A stretch of DNA of 64,000 bases from Methylomonas montana. Lineage in GTDB: Bacteria; Pseudomonadota; Gammaproteobacteria; Methylococcales; Methylomonadaceae. The translations under genes were made by a program, and so were the position numbers. Below are positions 44,178 through 54,606 of this stretch, one piece after another. The stretch lies in contig NZ_CP129884.1 of the NCBI RefSeq assembly GCF_030490285.1, positions 62,001 through 126,000 of the forward strand. Reading direction: 5' to 3'. Within the stretch, counting starts at the first letter, position 1, and every line of letters begins with the position of its first letter. The notes under the pieces are model-generated. The model searched no databases. It had not been told where the DNA came from and saw only the letters and a list, made by a program, of their open reading frames with translations.

Positions 44178-45041
44178 ATGGCTGTTGGCAAAGAAATACG
44201 TACCAAGATCGCGAGTATTAAAAATACTCAGAAGATTACTCGGGCCATGGAAATGGTGGCGGCGAGCAAGATGCGTAAAACCAAGGACAGAATGCAGGCG
44301 ACCCGTCCGTATTCTAAAAAGATAAGCCAGATCATCAAACATCTGGCCCAAGCTAATCCTGAGTATAAGCATCCGTTCTTGAATGAGCGGCCCGTCAAAC
44401 GGGTGGGTATTATCGTGGTCAGCTCCGATAGAGGCTTGTGCGGCGGGTTGAATGCCAACTTGTTCAGAAAGACCTTGGCCGAATTACAGCAATGGCACGG
44501 CGACAATATCGAAGCGGATATTTGCGCCATCGGCAGTAAAGCCGCCAGCTTTTTCAGTATGATCAATGCCAATCTGGTCGGCCAAGTCTCCAAATTGGGC
44601 GATACGCCGCATCAGAGCGATATTATCGGCACTATCAAGATTATGCTGGATGCATTTACCAGCGGCCGGATCGATCAGCTGTTTTTGATCAGCAACGAGT
44701 TTGTCAATACCATGACCCAAAAACCGGTCGTGGAAAAATTGTTGCCGGTAGCTGTCGGTGAGCTGGAGCAAGGTATGTCCAGCCGTTGGGATTATCTGTA
44801 CGAGCCGAACGCCAAGGACGTGCTGGATAGTTTGTTGATCCGTTACGTGGAATCCGTGGTTTTCCAAGGTTTGGTGGAAAACAATGCCTGCGAACAGGCT
44901 GCCCGCATGGTAGCTATGAAGAGTGCATCCGACAATGCCGGAAACATCATCAAGGAATTGCAGTTGATTTATAACAAAGCCAGACAGGCGGCAATTACCC
45001 AGGAAATTTCCGAGATCGTTGCCGGTGCTGCGGCTGTATAG
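44178..45041 (+). CDS. atpG: ATP synthase F1 subunit gamma
   Basis: The 287-residue protein starts [20 protein letters not shown] followed by [11 protein letters not shown], the N-terminal helix of the central rotor shaft. It ends with [20 protein letters not shown] and IVAGAAAV, the C-terminal helix that turns inside the alpha3beta3 ring. The [16 protein letters not shown] segment is also typical. It follows atpA by 11 bp. Confidence 0.97.
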   Translation: MAVGKEIRTKIASIKNTQKITRAMEMVAASKMRKTKDRMQATRPYSKKISQIIKHLAQANPEYKHPFLNERPVKRVGIIVVSSDRGLCGGLNANLFRKTLAELQQWHGDNIEADICAIGSKAASFFSMINANLVGQVSKLGDTPHQSDIIGTIKIMLDAFTSGRIDQLFLISNEFVNTMTQKPVVEKLLPVAVGELEQGMSSRWDYLYEPNAKDVLDSLLIRYVESVVFQGLVENNACEQAARMVAMKSASDNAGNIIKELQLIYNKARQAAITQEISEIVAGAAAV

Positions 45042-45065
45042 CGCATTCAAGACAAGTTTAGATAG

Positions 45066-46460
<1,395 letters not shown>

Positions 46461-46484
46461 ACCACCTCATAGGAGAGTTTTATC

Positions 46485-46907
46485 ATGGCAATGACAATTC
46501 ATGTGGACATCGTCAGCGCGGAGCAGGAAATTTTTTCCGGCTTGGCTGAAATGGTATTCGCACCGGCCGAAATGGGCGATGTCGGTATCGCGCCGCGACA
46601 TGCGCCTTTGATTACCAAGCTTAAACCGGGCGAAGTACGAGTCAAATTGAGCGATAAGGAATCGCAGGCGTTTTACGTCTCCGGTGGTTTTTTGGAAGTT
46701 CAGCCGCACTTGGTCACCGTTTTGGCGGATACCGCGATTAGAGCGAAAGACATAGACGAAGCGGCGGCATTGCAAGCCAAAGCCAGAGCGGAAGAAATGT
46801 TGAGCGATAAATCCGGCAAATACGACTATGCAATGGCTCAAGCCGAATTGGCACAAGCCGTGAATCAATTGAGAACCCTGGAAAAATTAAGAAAGCGTGG
46901 CGCATAA
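46485..46907 (+). CDS. atpC: ATP synthase F1 subunit epsilon
   Basis: The 140-residue protein starts [20 protein letters not shown], with the beta sandwich containing [20 protein letters not shown]. It ends in two helices ([18 protein letters not shown] and the [19 protein letters not shown] stretch) that can inhibit ATP hydrolysis. It is the last gene of the operon and is followed by the terminator at 46931-46966. Confidence 0.97.
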   Translation: MAMTIHVDIVSAEQEIFSGLAEMVFAPAEMGDVGIAPRHAPLITKLKPGEVRVKLSDKESQAFYVSGGFLEVQPHLVTVLADTAIRAKDIDEAAALQAKARAEEMLSDKSGKYDYAMAQAELAQAVNQLRTLEKLRKRGA

Positions 46908-46930
46908 TCCACTAATTGCGTAAAAATATA

Positions 46931-46966
46931 AGCCCGATGAACGCCTGCGTCATCGGGCTTTTTTTG
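46931..46966 (+). terminator. Rho-independent terminator after the atp operon
   Basis: AGCCCGATGA pairs with TCATCGGGCT across the loop ACGCCTGCG, directly followed by a run of T. This is a strong intrinsic terminator. glmU starts 15 bp after its T-run, so glmU is probably read through at low level or has a promoter overlapping it. Confidence 0.9.
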
Positions 46967-46980
46967 TTTAAGGAATAGCG

Positions 46981-48402
46981 ATGTCGATTAAAACCATAAT
47001 CCTGGCAGCGGGACAAGGCACTCGGATGCGTTCGTCCCGGCCGAAAGTGCTGCATGAAATTGCCAATAAGGCTTTGTTGCAACATGTCTACGAAACTAGT
47101 TTTTCGCTGGAAAACAATCAGATATTCATCATCTACGGTCACGGTGGCGAGACGGTCAAGCAAGCCTTGAATGAGTTCGACGCGACCTGGATCGAACAAA
47201 AGCAGCAACTCGGTACCGGACATGCGGTGCAGCAAGCTATTCATCACGTAGACGATCCGGATACGGTATTGATTCTGTACGGCGACGTGCCTTTATTGAA
47301 GGCTCGGACCATACAAACGCTGCTGCATAAAGTCAGTCTGTCGTCTTTGGCCTTGCTGACCGTCAACCTCGACGACCCGACCGGTTATGGGCGTATCGTT
47401 CGCGACAAAGACCATGCGGTGCTCAAAATTGTCGAGCAGAAAGACGCAAACGAAGTCGAGGCGCAAATTAGGGAAGGCAACACCGGCATCTTGGCGTGCA
47501 AAGGCAGTCAATTGAAACAATGGTTGTCCAGGCTGAGTAACAATAATGCGCAAAACGAATATTATTTGACCGACATTATTGAAATGGCGGTGGAAGATGG
47601 TTTGAGCATTGAAACCACTCAAGCCGGAAGTCAGGACGAAGTGCTGGGGGTCAATAATCGTAGCCAGCTGGCACATCTGGAGCGCGTGTATCAACTCGAA
47701 CAAGCTCAATCGCTAATGGAAAAAGGCGTGACTTTACGGGATCCTAGTAGGGTTGATGTCCGAGGCAGTTTCGCCGAATTAGGCCAGGATATCGACGTGG
47801 ACGTCAACGTGATATTCGAAGGCGTGAATCGCATCGGTTCCAACGTCAAAATCGGTCCCAACTGCCTGATTAAGAACGCCAGCATCGCAAATGGCGTCGA
47901 AATTCTAGCCAATAGCGTGATCGAGGATGCCGTAGTCGGCGCAGCTAGTAGGATAGGGCCATTCGCCCGACTGCGGCCACAGACCGAACTGGCGGATCAT
48001 GTTCACATCGGCAATTTCGTCGAAATTAAAAAATCCAGCGTCGCGACCGGTAGCAAGATTAACCATTTAAGTTATATCGGCGACAGCGAAGTGGGTAGCA
48101 AGGTTAATATCGGCGCCGGTACCATTACCTGCAATTACGATGGCGTCAATAAATTCAAGACCGTTATCGAGGACGGTGCGTTTATTGGCTCCGATACCCA
48201 GTTGGTGGCGCCGGTTACGGTCGGCAAAAATGCTACGATAGGCGCAGGATCGACGATCACTAAGGATACGCCTGCGGATCAGTTGACCCTTAGCCGAACC
48301 AAACAGCTTAGCGTGCCGACTTGGCAAAGACCGGTTAAAAAGGCAGAGATTGTTCCAGACAATCTTCTGCACACCCAACATCCCTGTAAGTCGGAGAAAT
48401 GA
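46981..48402 (+). CDS. glmU: Bifunctional UDP-N-acetylglucosamine pyrophosphorylase / glucosamine-1-phosphate acetyltransferase
   Basis: The 473-residue protein has an N-terminal uridyltransferase domain (ILAAGQGTRMRSSRPKVLHE, LYGDVPLL, EYYLTDIIEMA) and a C-terminal left-handed beta helix of hexapeptide repeats (about 245-440, with GPFARLRPQTELADHVHIGN and IGAGTITCNYDGVNKFKT). It makes UDP-GlcNAc for peptidoglycan and LPS. glmS follows with one base between stop and start, so the two pathway steps are co-expressed. Confidence 0.97.
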   Translation: MSIKTIILAAGQGTRMRSSRPKVLHEIANKALLQHVYETSFSLENNQIFIIYGHGGETVKQALNEFDATWIEQKQQLGTGHAVQQAIHHVDDPDTVLILYGDVPLLKARTIQTLLHKVSLSSLALLTVNLDDPTGYGRIVRDKDHAVLKIVEQKDANEVEAQIREGNTGILACKGSQLKQWLSRLSNNNAQNEYYLTDIIEMAVEDGLSIETTQAGSQDEVLGVNNRSQLAHLERVYQLEQAQSLMEKGVTLRDPSRVDVRGSFAELGQDIDVDVNVIFEGVNRIGSNVKIGPNCLIKNASIANGVEILANSVIEDAVVGAASRIGPFARLRPQTELADHVHIGNFVEIKKSSVATGSKINHLSYIGDSEVGSKVNIGAGTITCNYDGVNKFKTVIEDGAFIGSDTQLVAPVTVGKNATIGAGSTITKDTPADQLTLSRTKQLSVPTWQRPVKKAEIVPDNLLHTQHPCKSEK

Positions 48403-48403
48403 T

Positions 48404-50233
48404 ATGTGTGGCATAGTCGCAGGCGTGGCCCAACGCAACGTGGTGCCGATCTTGATCGAAGGGCTGAAGCGTCTGGAATATCGTGGTTATGATTCGGCCG
48501 GATTGGCGGTTATCAAGAACGGTGAGATCTTCAGAAAGCGCGAATTGGGTAAGGTCAAGGGCCTGGAGGCCTTGATTGCGGCCGATCCCATCGACGGTAA
48601 TATCGGCATTGCTCATACCCGTTGGGCTACCCACGGCAAACCCAGTACTCGCAACGCTCACCCGCACGTGAGCCGCGACAAGGTGGCGGTGGTGCATAAC
48701 GGTATCATCGAGAACCACGATCACCTACGGGCTGCATTGAAACAGAACGGTTTTGAATTCACTTCGGAAACCGACACCGAAGTCATCGTTCATAAAATTG
48801 TCGAAGACTTGCAAGCCACTGACAGCCTGTTGGACGCGGTAAAAGCCACCGTCGCTACCTTGCAAGGTGCCTATGCGCTGGGTGTGGTGTATATCGACAG
48901 GCCGGATACTTTGATCGCTTGCCGCAAGGGCAGTCCATTGGTGATTGGCATCGGTATCGGCGAATATTTTATAGCATCGGATATCGCCGCTTTGCTGCCC
49001 GTGACCCAGCGATTTATCTTCCTGGAAGATGGCGATATAGCCGAACTAAAAATCGATAGCCTGGTGATTTACGATGAGAACGACCACCGTGTCGAACGGC
49101 CGGTTGTCGAAAGCCAGCTCAAGGCGGATTCGGTAGACAAAGGTAAATACCGCCACTACATGCTCAAGGAAATCTACGAGCAAGCCTGGGCGACGTCGGA
49201 AACCCTGGAAGGCCGTTTTATCAATAACCGTTTGCTGGATTCCGCGTTCGGTCACAATGCCGCCGAAGTCTTCGATCAAATTAAATCGGTACAGATTTTG
49301 GCTTGCGGTACCAGCTATCACGCCGGTTTGGTTGCGCGCTACTGGTTCGAAAAACTGGCCAGAGTGCCGTGCGCGATCGAAGTGGCCAGCGAATTCAGAT
49401 ACCGCAATCCGGTCATTTCGGCCGACACCCTGGTCGTCACTATTTCCCAATCCGGAGAAACCGCCGACACGCTGGCGGCGCTGCAGGAAGCCAAACGCCT
49501 CGGCGTCAAGCATTCTTTGGTGATTTGTAACGCGCCGGAAAGTTCGCTGGTGCGCGAATCCGAACTGGTGTTGATGACCCGTGCCGGCCCGGAAATCGGT
49601 GTCGCCTCGACCAAGGCCTTCACGACTCAGTTGGTAGCCTTGTTGATGTTGATCATTGCCGTCGGCCGCCGCTTTGCATTGACCAAGGAACTCGAAGAAA
49701 CTATCGTTTCCGAGTTGTTCAGCTTGCCCGGCAACATCGAAAAAGTATTGAAGCTGGATAACACCATCGAGTTGCTGTCGCAGCGTTTTGCCGACAAACA
49801 CAACGCGCTGTTCTTAGGTCGCGGCACCCATTACCCGATCGCGATGGAAGGTGCATTGAAACTCAAGGAAATTTCCTACATCCACGCCGAAGCCTACCCC
49901 GCCGGAGAACTGAAACATGGCCCTCTGGCATTGATCGATGCGGAAATGCCGGTGATCACCGTGGCGCCCAACAACAACTTGCTGGAAAAACTGAAATCCA
50001 ATATTCAGGAAGTTAGCGCCCGTGGCGGCCAATTGATCGTGTTCATGGACGAGGAGCTGGCGGAAAGCGGCGATGAAAACGTGCAGATCGTCAAAATGCC
50101 TAGCGTCGCCAATATCATTTCGCCCATCGTCTACACCATCCCGCTGCAGCTATTGTCGTATTACGTCGCGGTGTTGAAAGGTACCGATGTCGATCAACCG
50201 CGCAATTTAGCCAAATCGGTGACGGTGGAGTAA
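48404..50233 (+). CDS. glmS: Glutamine-fructose-6-phosphate aminotransferase (isomerizing)
   Basis: I chose the ATG at 48404 so that the product (609 residues) starts MCGIVAG, leaving Cys2 as the glutaminase nucleophile after Met removal. The N-terminal Ntn domain includes LEYRGYDSAGLAV and HTRWATHGKPSTRNAHPH. Two SIS domains follow (ACGTSYHAGLVARYWFEKLA, SQSGETADTLAAL) and the end is DVDQPRNLAKSVTVE. It makes glucosamine-6-phosphate. No GlmS ribozyme is expected in gammaproteobacteria, and the 1-bp gap to glmU leaves no room for one. Confidence 0.98.
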   Translation: MCGIVAGVAQRNVVPILIEGLKRLEYRGYDSAGLAVIKNGEIFRKRELGKVKGLEALIAADPIDGNIGIAHTRWATHGKPSTRNAHPHVSRDKVAVVHNGIIENHDHLRAALKQNGFEFTSETDTEVIVHKIVEDLQATDSLLDAVKATVATLQGAYALGVVYIDRPDTLIACRKGSPLVIGIGIGEYFIASDIAALLPVTQRFIFLEDGDIAELKIDSLVIYDENDHRVERPVVESQLKADSVDKGKYRHYMLKEIYEQAWATSETLEGRFINNRLLDSAFGHNAAEVFDQIKSVQILACGTSYHAGLVARYWFEKLARVPCAIEVASEFRYRNPVISADTLVVTISQSGETADTLAALQEAKRLGVKHSLVICNAPESSLVRESELVLMTRAGPEIGVASTKAFTTQLVALLMLIIAVGRRFALTKELEETIVSELFSLPGNIEKVLKLDNTIELLSQRFADKHNALFLGRGTHYPIAMEGALKLKEISYIHAEAYPAGELKHGPLALIDAEMPVITVAPNNNLLEKLKSNIQEVSARGGQLIVFMDEELAESGDENVQIVKMPSVANIISPIVYTIPLQLLSYYVAVLKGTDVDQPRNLAKSVTVE

Positions 50234-50243
50234 GTCGATCGAT

Positions 50244-50984
50244 ATGAATATTTCGTTTGAAATAGTGCCGCGTAGCCTGGAAGCTTTCGACGAGCAATAT
50301 GCCTTTGTACAAAAGCTGGATGACGGCATCAATATCATCAATGTACCGGACATCCAGCGCTTCGATACGCGCAGTTGGGAATTGGCGATTCGTATCGATC
50401 GTAGTAAGTACCGTTTTATTCCGCACTTTCGAGCCATCGATTTCAAAATCGAAAGCGGAGAGCTATACCGAATCATCGAAAACTATGAACTCGATAGCGT
50501 GTTACTGGTGACGGGGGATCCGCCGGAAGGCTTGAAGCGGGCTTTTTACAACACTGACGTGGTGGATCTGATCCGAGCCGTGCGTCAGCGTTTTCCCGGT
50601 TTGAACATCTACGCGGGTTTCGATCCACATCGGCAGGGCTTACAGGATGAATGTGACTACACTCAACGCAAAGCCGAGGCCGGCGCGACTGGTTTTTTCT
50701 CGCAGCCTTTTTACGATCATCGTTTGGTCGATATTTATGCCGAGCATATGCAAGGCTTGGATACCTATATCGGCATCAGCCCCATCACGACGATGGCGTC
50801 TAAAAATTATTGGGAAGTCAAAAATAAGGTCAAGTTTCCGGTGAGTTTTCGTCCGGATTATGACTGGAATGTCGAGTTTGCCAACAACTTGATTGCCTCT
50901 GCCGCGGCTAATAATTTAAATATCTACTTCATGCCGATCAGGATTGATTTGCATAAATATTTTGAAAGAATAAAGCTGGTTTAA
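50244..50984 (+). CDS. Methylenetetrahydrofolate reductase-like protein (short MetF relative)
   Basis: The 246-residue protein resembles MetF-type FAD TIM barrels: ISFEIVPRSLEAFDEQYAFV at the start, the SVLLVTGDPPEG strand-turn, AGATGFFSQPFYDHRLVDIY and the GISPITTMASKNYW segment. It is shorter than MetF (about 290 residues) and lacks the usual C-terminal part. Canonical MetF uses NADH to make 5-methyl-THF; for this short form the reaction is not proven and it could serve one-carbon metabolism differently in a methylotroph. It starts 10 bp after glmS. Confidence 0.75.
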   Translation: MNISFEIVPRSLEAFDEQYAFVQKLDDGINIINVPDIQRFDTRSWELAIRIDRSKYRFIPHFRAIDFKIESGELYRIIENYELDSVLLVTGDPPEGLKRAFYNTDVVDLIRAVRQRFPGLNIYAGFDPHRQGLQDECDYTQRKAEAGATGFFSQPFYDHRLVDIYAEHMQGLDTYIGISPITTMASKNYWEVKNKVKFPVSFRPDYDWNVEFANNLIASAAANNLNIYFMPIRIDLHKYFERIKLV

Positions 50985-51357
50985 TAGTAACTTTGACATC
51001 ACTGGTATCCGCTAAATTCCGCAATTTGCCTTATTGCATATTCCTATCAAACCGGACCAAATTTTGAAGTCCTAAGTTTGGCCAGAAGACTAAGCCGTGT
51101 TAATTAAAGATCGCATGTTGTCAAACTGTCGTAATACAAGATAGCTATTTTATTGTTGGCGGTTTAAGGCTTTGATGGCAAGCTTTGCTCACCCTGACTG
51201 TTAATTGTGAATATTACAACGGCAAGCAACAGCTCGAAAACGAGCCATCAAAATCCTCTGCGTGGGCCTGTAAAAATTCAACTAACAATATAGAGATGCT
51301 TAACAGTGCCGACCTTTGATGTTAAATAATGGTAAAAAGCCCTAGTGCCGCAATAAA
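50985..51357. other. Gene-free AT-rich interval
   Basis: No gene was found. A perfect hairpin GCTCG-AAAA-CGAGC lies at 51232-51245 without a T-run. Base composition drops towards AT here and stays low to about 52.6 kb. Confidence 0.45.
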
Positions 51358-51807
51358 ATGAAATTTAGTGTTTTAGTAAAAAAGCTATCAAATCCTCGTG
51401 TTAGAAGACGATTAAAAATTGGCCTCTCTGTTTGGGGTGTAGCGATTGTAATTGGTCTGATTTTTAAACTTGCCTATGATATTGGTTATTTTAAGGCCCA
51501 GTCACTTATAAATGATAAAAACGCTGCAATGCCTATTGCACGCACAGTGCTGACAATGGAATCTGCCCAGCGCATAGTGTCTGGCGCGCTAAAAGAAGAT
51601 CCTAATAATCCAAAAACAATTGTAAATCAGATTATTGATAACAATCAGAAACTCTCTACTATTATTATAGAAAACAATAAGCAAAAACAAATTGCTTGGA
51701 TTATAGATCTGCGTTTGTTTTTTACCGGCGATCTATTTAATGATAAAGGCTATAATTTAACTGAATCTATAGAGTATCAACACAATATCAATGGTGGCAA
51801 CCATTAA
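51358..51807 (+). CDS. Hypothetical single-pass membrane protein
   Basis: The 149-residue protein has a basic start (VRRRLKIGL), one membrane helix at about 25-41 (SVWGVAIVIGLIFKLAYDI), and a soluble part rich in Asn, Ile and Lys. I do not recognise a family. Codons are AT-rich compared with the rest of the window, suggesting recent acquisition. No ribosome site of standard strength is visible before the ATG. Confidence 0.55.
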   Translation: MKFSVLVKKLSNPRVRRRLKIGLSVWGVAIVIGLIFKLAYDIGYFKAQSLINDKNAAMPIARTVLTMESAQRIVSGALKEDPNNPKTIVNQIIDNNQKLSTIIIENNKQKQIAWIIDLRLFFTGDLFNDKGYNLTESIEYQHNINGGNH

Positions 51808-51852
51808 TCGTAATGTATTAGCCGCTTTTAGAAGAGTTGCAGATAAAGTAGC

Positions 51853-52449
51853 TTAACCATGAGTTCGAAATTGCGTTGATACACCCTCTTCGTTATATAT
51901 TGCCTTGCCTCGGCCTAGTATATTGTCACGGCCAGTTTCAGCGAAAGCCAATATATGCGAGGCCAATTTATCAGCAATTTTCAGTTGTTTTAGCGCATTT
52001 GCCAGGGTTTCTATAACGACATCATAGTTATCATCGTCCGGTTGTAATCTAAGTAGATGCGAGTGCGCAGGACAAAGTAAAACAAGATCAGACTTTTGCT
52101 CGCCACCAATAATATCCCCAGTAACGAACATCTCAAGGAAAGCAAAATCCCGATTATTCACCAAACTTGGATGAGCATTACCTCTCGCGAATGCTGCCGT
52201 GAAAAATTTATCCGCTAATTCTGAAACGTGTTTTAGGTTAACGCCATTTATATTGACCAATGCGTTTATCAGTGATTTCAAAGGCCCGGTTTGCTCAACG
52301 ATAGGTCTAGTGTAAAAATATCGATTAACTCGGTAGTCATCCAGTAGATTTTGGTAAAAAATATCGATGATATTGGAAATTAGGTTTTCATCAGATAAAT
52401 CGCTGCGATTAAACTCTAATTTTTGGGTGGCAGTTTTATTTTCGGTCAT
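51853..52449 (-). CDS. Truncated-globin-like protein, 198 residues
   Basis: The first half (about residues 15-110) has the helical pattern of group I truncated hemoglobins: LISNIIDIFYQNLLDDYRVN, a YFYTRPIVEQTGPLKSLINA stretch where others have F-x-G-x-D, and NLKHVSELADKFFTAAFARG with a His. The second half is unlike normal trHbs and has no known motif. The proximal His cannot be assigned with certainty, so heme binding is not shown. AT-rich codons and the isolated position fit an acquired gene. I consider the globin label tentative. Confidence 0.5.
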   Translation of the reverse strand: MTENKTATQKLEFNRSDLSDENLISNIIDIFYQNLLDDYRVNRYFYTRPIVEQTGPLKSLINALVNINGVNLKHVSELADKFFTAAFARGNAHPSLVNNRDFAFLEMFVTGDIIGGEQKSDLVLLCPAHSHLLRLQPDDDNYDVVIETLANALKQLKIADKLASHILAFAETGRDNILGRGKAIYNEEGVSTQFRTHG

Positions 52450-52906
52450 TTTAATTCTCCATGTACTATATTGAAATATGGTAATTGTTATAGTCGAGCT
52501 ATCAATTTCTGGAGATAATACAAAATCCCTGCATTAGGAACGGCGTGACGGCATGTCATCGAAAGATTATTAACACAAAATTTGCAAAACGCCATGGCTA
52601 ACAATTTGATTGTGGTAAGTTGTTGTTTTTATTTTGATATTTATGATGTTCTGGTGTTGTTAATGTATGATTGAAATGGATATTGCATACATGGACGTCA
52701 CTACCCCTATAGAGTTCAGATTTCAAAGTCGTATCCACTAATAGCGCGAGCAACAATTGCATAGATACCAAGCCGAAAAAGTCTCCAGCATTGCTTGCGG
52801 CAATACTTGAAAGCACAGAGTCTTTTTCCAAATCCAAGACGCATCGCTCGCGGCTGAAATCAATCATTTATAATGGCCGGATGCCTATTTGCCGCCAGTT
52901 TCATCC

Positions 52907-53899
52907 ATGATCGATACCCTGTACATCGAAGCCGCTATCGAGCAGCATCCGCGCGTGGCGGCGATTCGCCGGCGTTTTCCCGATGCGCGGACGATCGTTT
53001 GCGAGCGTTACGGCGAGGTGTTCAATCCCAAAGCGCAAAATTTTCGACTGCAAAAACAGCATCCGGCCTTGATATTGGCCGAGAAGTATCAAAAATTCGT
53101 ATTGGCGGCGCCGGACGGCTACGGCATCGGCGGCCAAAGGAATTATTATTTCTCGCACATGCTCAATTGTTTGTACGACTGCCGGTACTGCTTTTTGCAG
53201 GGCATGTATCAGTCGGCCAATTATGTATTGTTCGTGAATTATGAGGATTTTCAGCAGCAAATCCGCCAAACCTGCCTGGAAACGCCGGAGCAAGATGTTT
53301 ACTTTTTCTCGGGTTACGATTGCGACAGCCTGGCCTTCGAGCCGGTCACCGGTTTTGCCGAGCAGTTTTTGCCGGTGTTCGCCGACCTATCCAATGCCTG
53401 GCTGGAATTGCGTACCAAGAGCACGCAGATCAGAAGTTTGTTGAATCGCGAGGTGGTGCCGCGCTGCGTGGTGGCTTTTAGCCTATCGCCGGACGCGGTG
53501 GCCGACAAGGTGGAGGCCAAGGCGCCAAACGTGGCCAAACGCATCGAAGCCGCCGCCAAGTTGCAGCAGCAAGGTTGGCAAATCGGCTTGCGTTTTGATC
53601 CCTTGATTTACCAGCACGATAACCGCCGGCAATACCGGGCCTTGTTCGAACAGGTGTTCGCAGCTATCGACGCACAAACTTTGCATTCGGTCAGCCTGGG
53701 CGTGTTTCGTTTGCCGGAACAATATTTCAAAAAAATCCATAAGCTGTATCCGGACGAAAAATTGTTCGCCAGCCCGCTGCAAACTGCGTCGGGCATGGTG
53801 TCTTATCGCGCCGATCTGGAGCAAGCAATGACGGCGGAATGTTCGGCGATGTTGTTGGAATACATTCCGCCAGCCAAATTTTTTCCATGCACACTGTAA
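52907..53899 (+). CDS. Radical SAM protein of the spore-photoproduct-lyase-like family
   Basis: I chose the ATG at 52907 (330 residues). The radical-SAM cysteines are in NCLYDCRYCFLQGMYQ (C-x3-C-x2-C). The rest follows the SPL-like family: DARTIVCERYGEVFNPKAQN, YFSHMLNC, ELRTKSTQIRSLL, RFDPLIYQ. In sporeformers SPL repairs the spore photoproduct in DNA, but this non-sporeforming branch has no proven substrate; DNA repair or another radical reaction is possible. It starts a run of five overlapping genes; its end overlaps the SDR gene by 13 bp. Confidence 0.9.
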   Translation: MIDTLYIEAAIEQHPRVAAIRRRFPDARTIVCERYGEVFNPKAQNFRLQKQHPALILAEKYQKFVLAAPDGYGIGGQRNYYFSHMLNCLYDCRYCFLQGMYQSANYVLFVNYEDFQQQIRQTCLETPEQDVYFFSGYDCDSLAFEPVTGFAEQFLPVFADLSNAWLELRTKSTQIRSLLNREVVPRCVVAFSLSPDAVADKVEAKAPNVAKRIEAAAKLQQQGWQIGLRFDPLIYQHDNRRQYRALFEQVFAAIDAQTLHSVSLGVFRLPEQYFKKIHKLYPDEKLFASPLQTASGMVSYRADLEQAMTAECSAMLLEYIPPAKFFPCTL

Positions 53900-54600
53900 A
53901 GCGCACGGTGCTGGTAACGGGCGCCAGTTCCGGCATCGGCCGGGCGATTGCCCGGCTGTTATTAGCTGACGGCCATCGAGTGATAGGCACCGCCAGAGAC
54001 AGCGGCCGCTTCGGCCGTCCCGATCCGAATTTCGTCGGCATGGCGCTGGACCTGGCAAAATTGGCCGAGATTCCGGCATTCGCCAAGCAAATCCAAAACA
54101 ACTTCCCGGAACTGGATGCGGTGGTGTTTGCGGCCGGTTACGGCCAATTCGGCGGTCTGGAACAGTTTTCGTTCGAGCAGATCGAAAATCTGATGACTGT
54201 CAATTTCACTGCCCAGGCCTTTCTGACGCGGGCGCTATTGCCGAAATTAAAGCAAAAAACTCACGCCAGCCTGGTCTATATCGGCTCGGAAGCGGCCTTA
54301 AAAGGCAGCCGCAACGGCAGCATCTATTGCGCCAGCAAATTCGCGTTGCGCGGTTTTACCCAGGCTTTGCGCGACGAATGCGGTAAAAGCGCGGTGCGGG
54401 TGTCCTTGGTGAATCCGGGCATGGTCGATACCGCATTTTTTGATACATTGTCGTTCGCCCCTGGCAAGCAGCCCGGCCAAGCGTTATCGGCCGGCGACGT
54501 TGCCGATGCCGTTGCCTATATCCTGCAAGCCGGCCCGCATTGTGCAATCGACGAAATCAATCTGAATCCGCCCAGCAAAGTCATCGAATTTAAGAAATAA
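53887..54600 (+). CDS. Short-chain dehydrogenase/reductase
   Basis: I chose the ATG at 53887 (237 residues), which gives a normal SDR start. It has the cofactor motif VLVTGASSGIGRAIARLL, the NAG-like VFAAGYGQFGG, the catalytic Ser of YIGSEAALKGS, the Y-x-x-x-K of YCASKFALRG, and LVNPGMVDTAFF. Substrate unknown. The coupling to a radical SAM gene by overlap suggests a shared pathway or only shared transcription. Confidence 0.92.
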   Translation: MHTVKRTVLVTGASSGIGRAIARLLLADGHRVIGTARDSGRFGRPDPNFVGMALDLAKLAEIPAFAKQIQNNFPELDAVVFAAGYGQFGGLEQFSFEQIENLMTVNFTAQAFLTRALLPKLKQKTHASLVYIGSEAALKGSRNGSIYCASKFALRGFTQALRDECGKSAVRVSLVNPGMVDTAFFDTLSFAPGKQPGQALSAGDVADAVAYILQAGPHCAIDEINLNPPSKVIEFKK

Positions 54601-54606
54601 ACCCAG

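Noticed and set aside
52598-52867. Minus-strand open frame of 89 codons divergent from the radical SAM gene
   Set aside because: No domain, weak start context; possible but not supportable from sequence alone.
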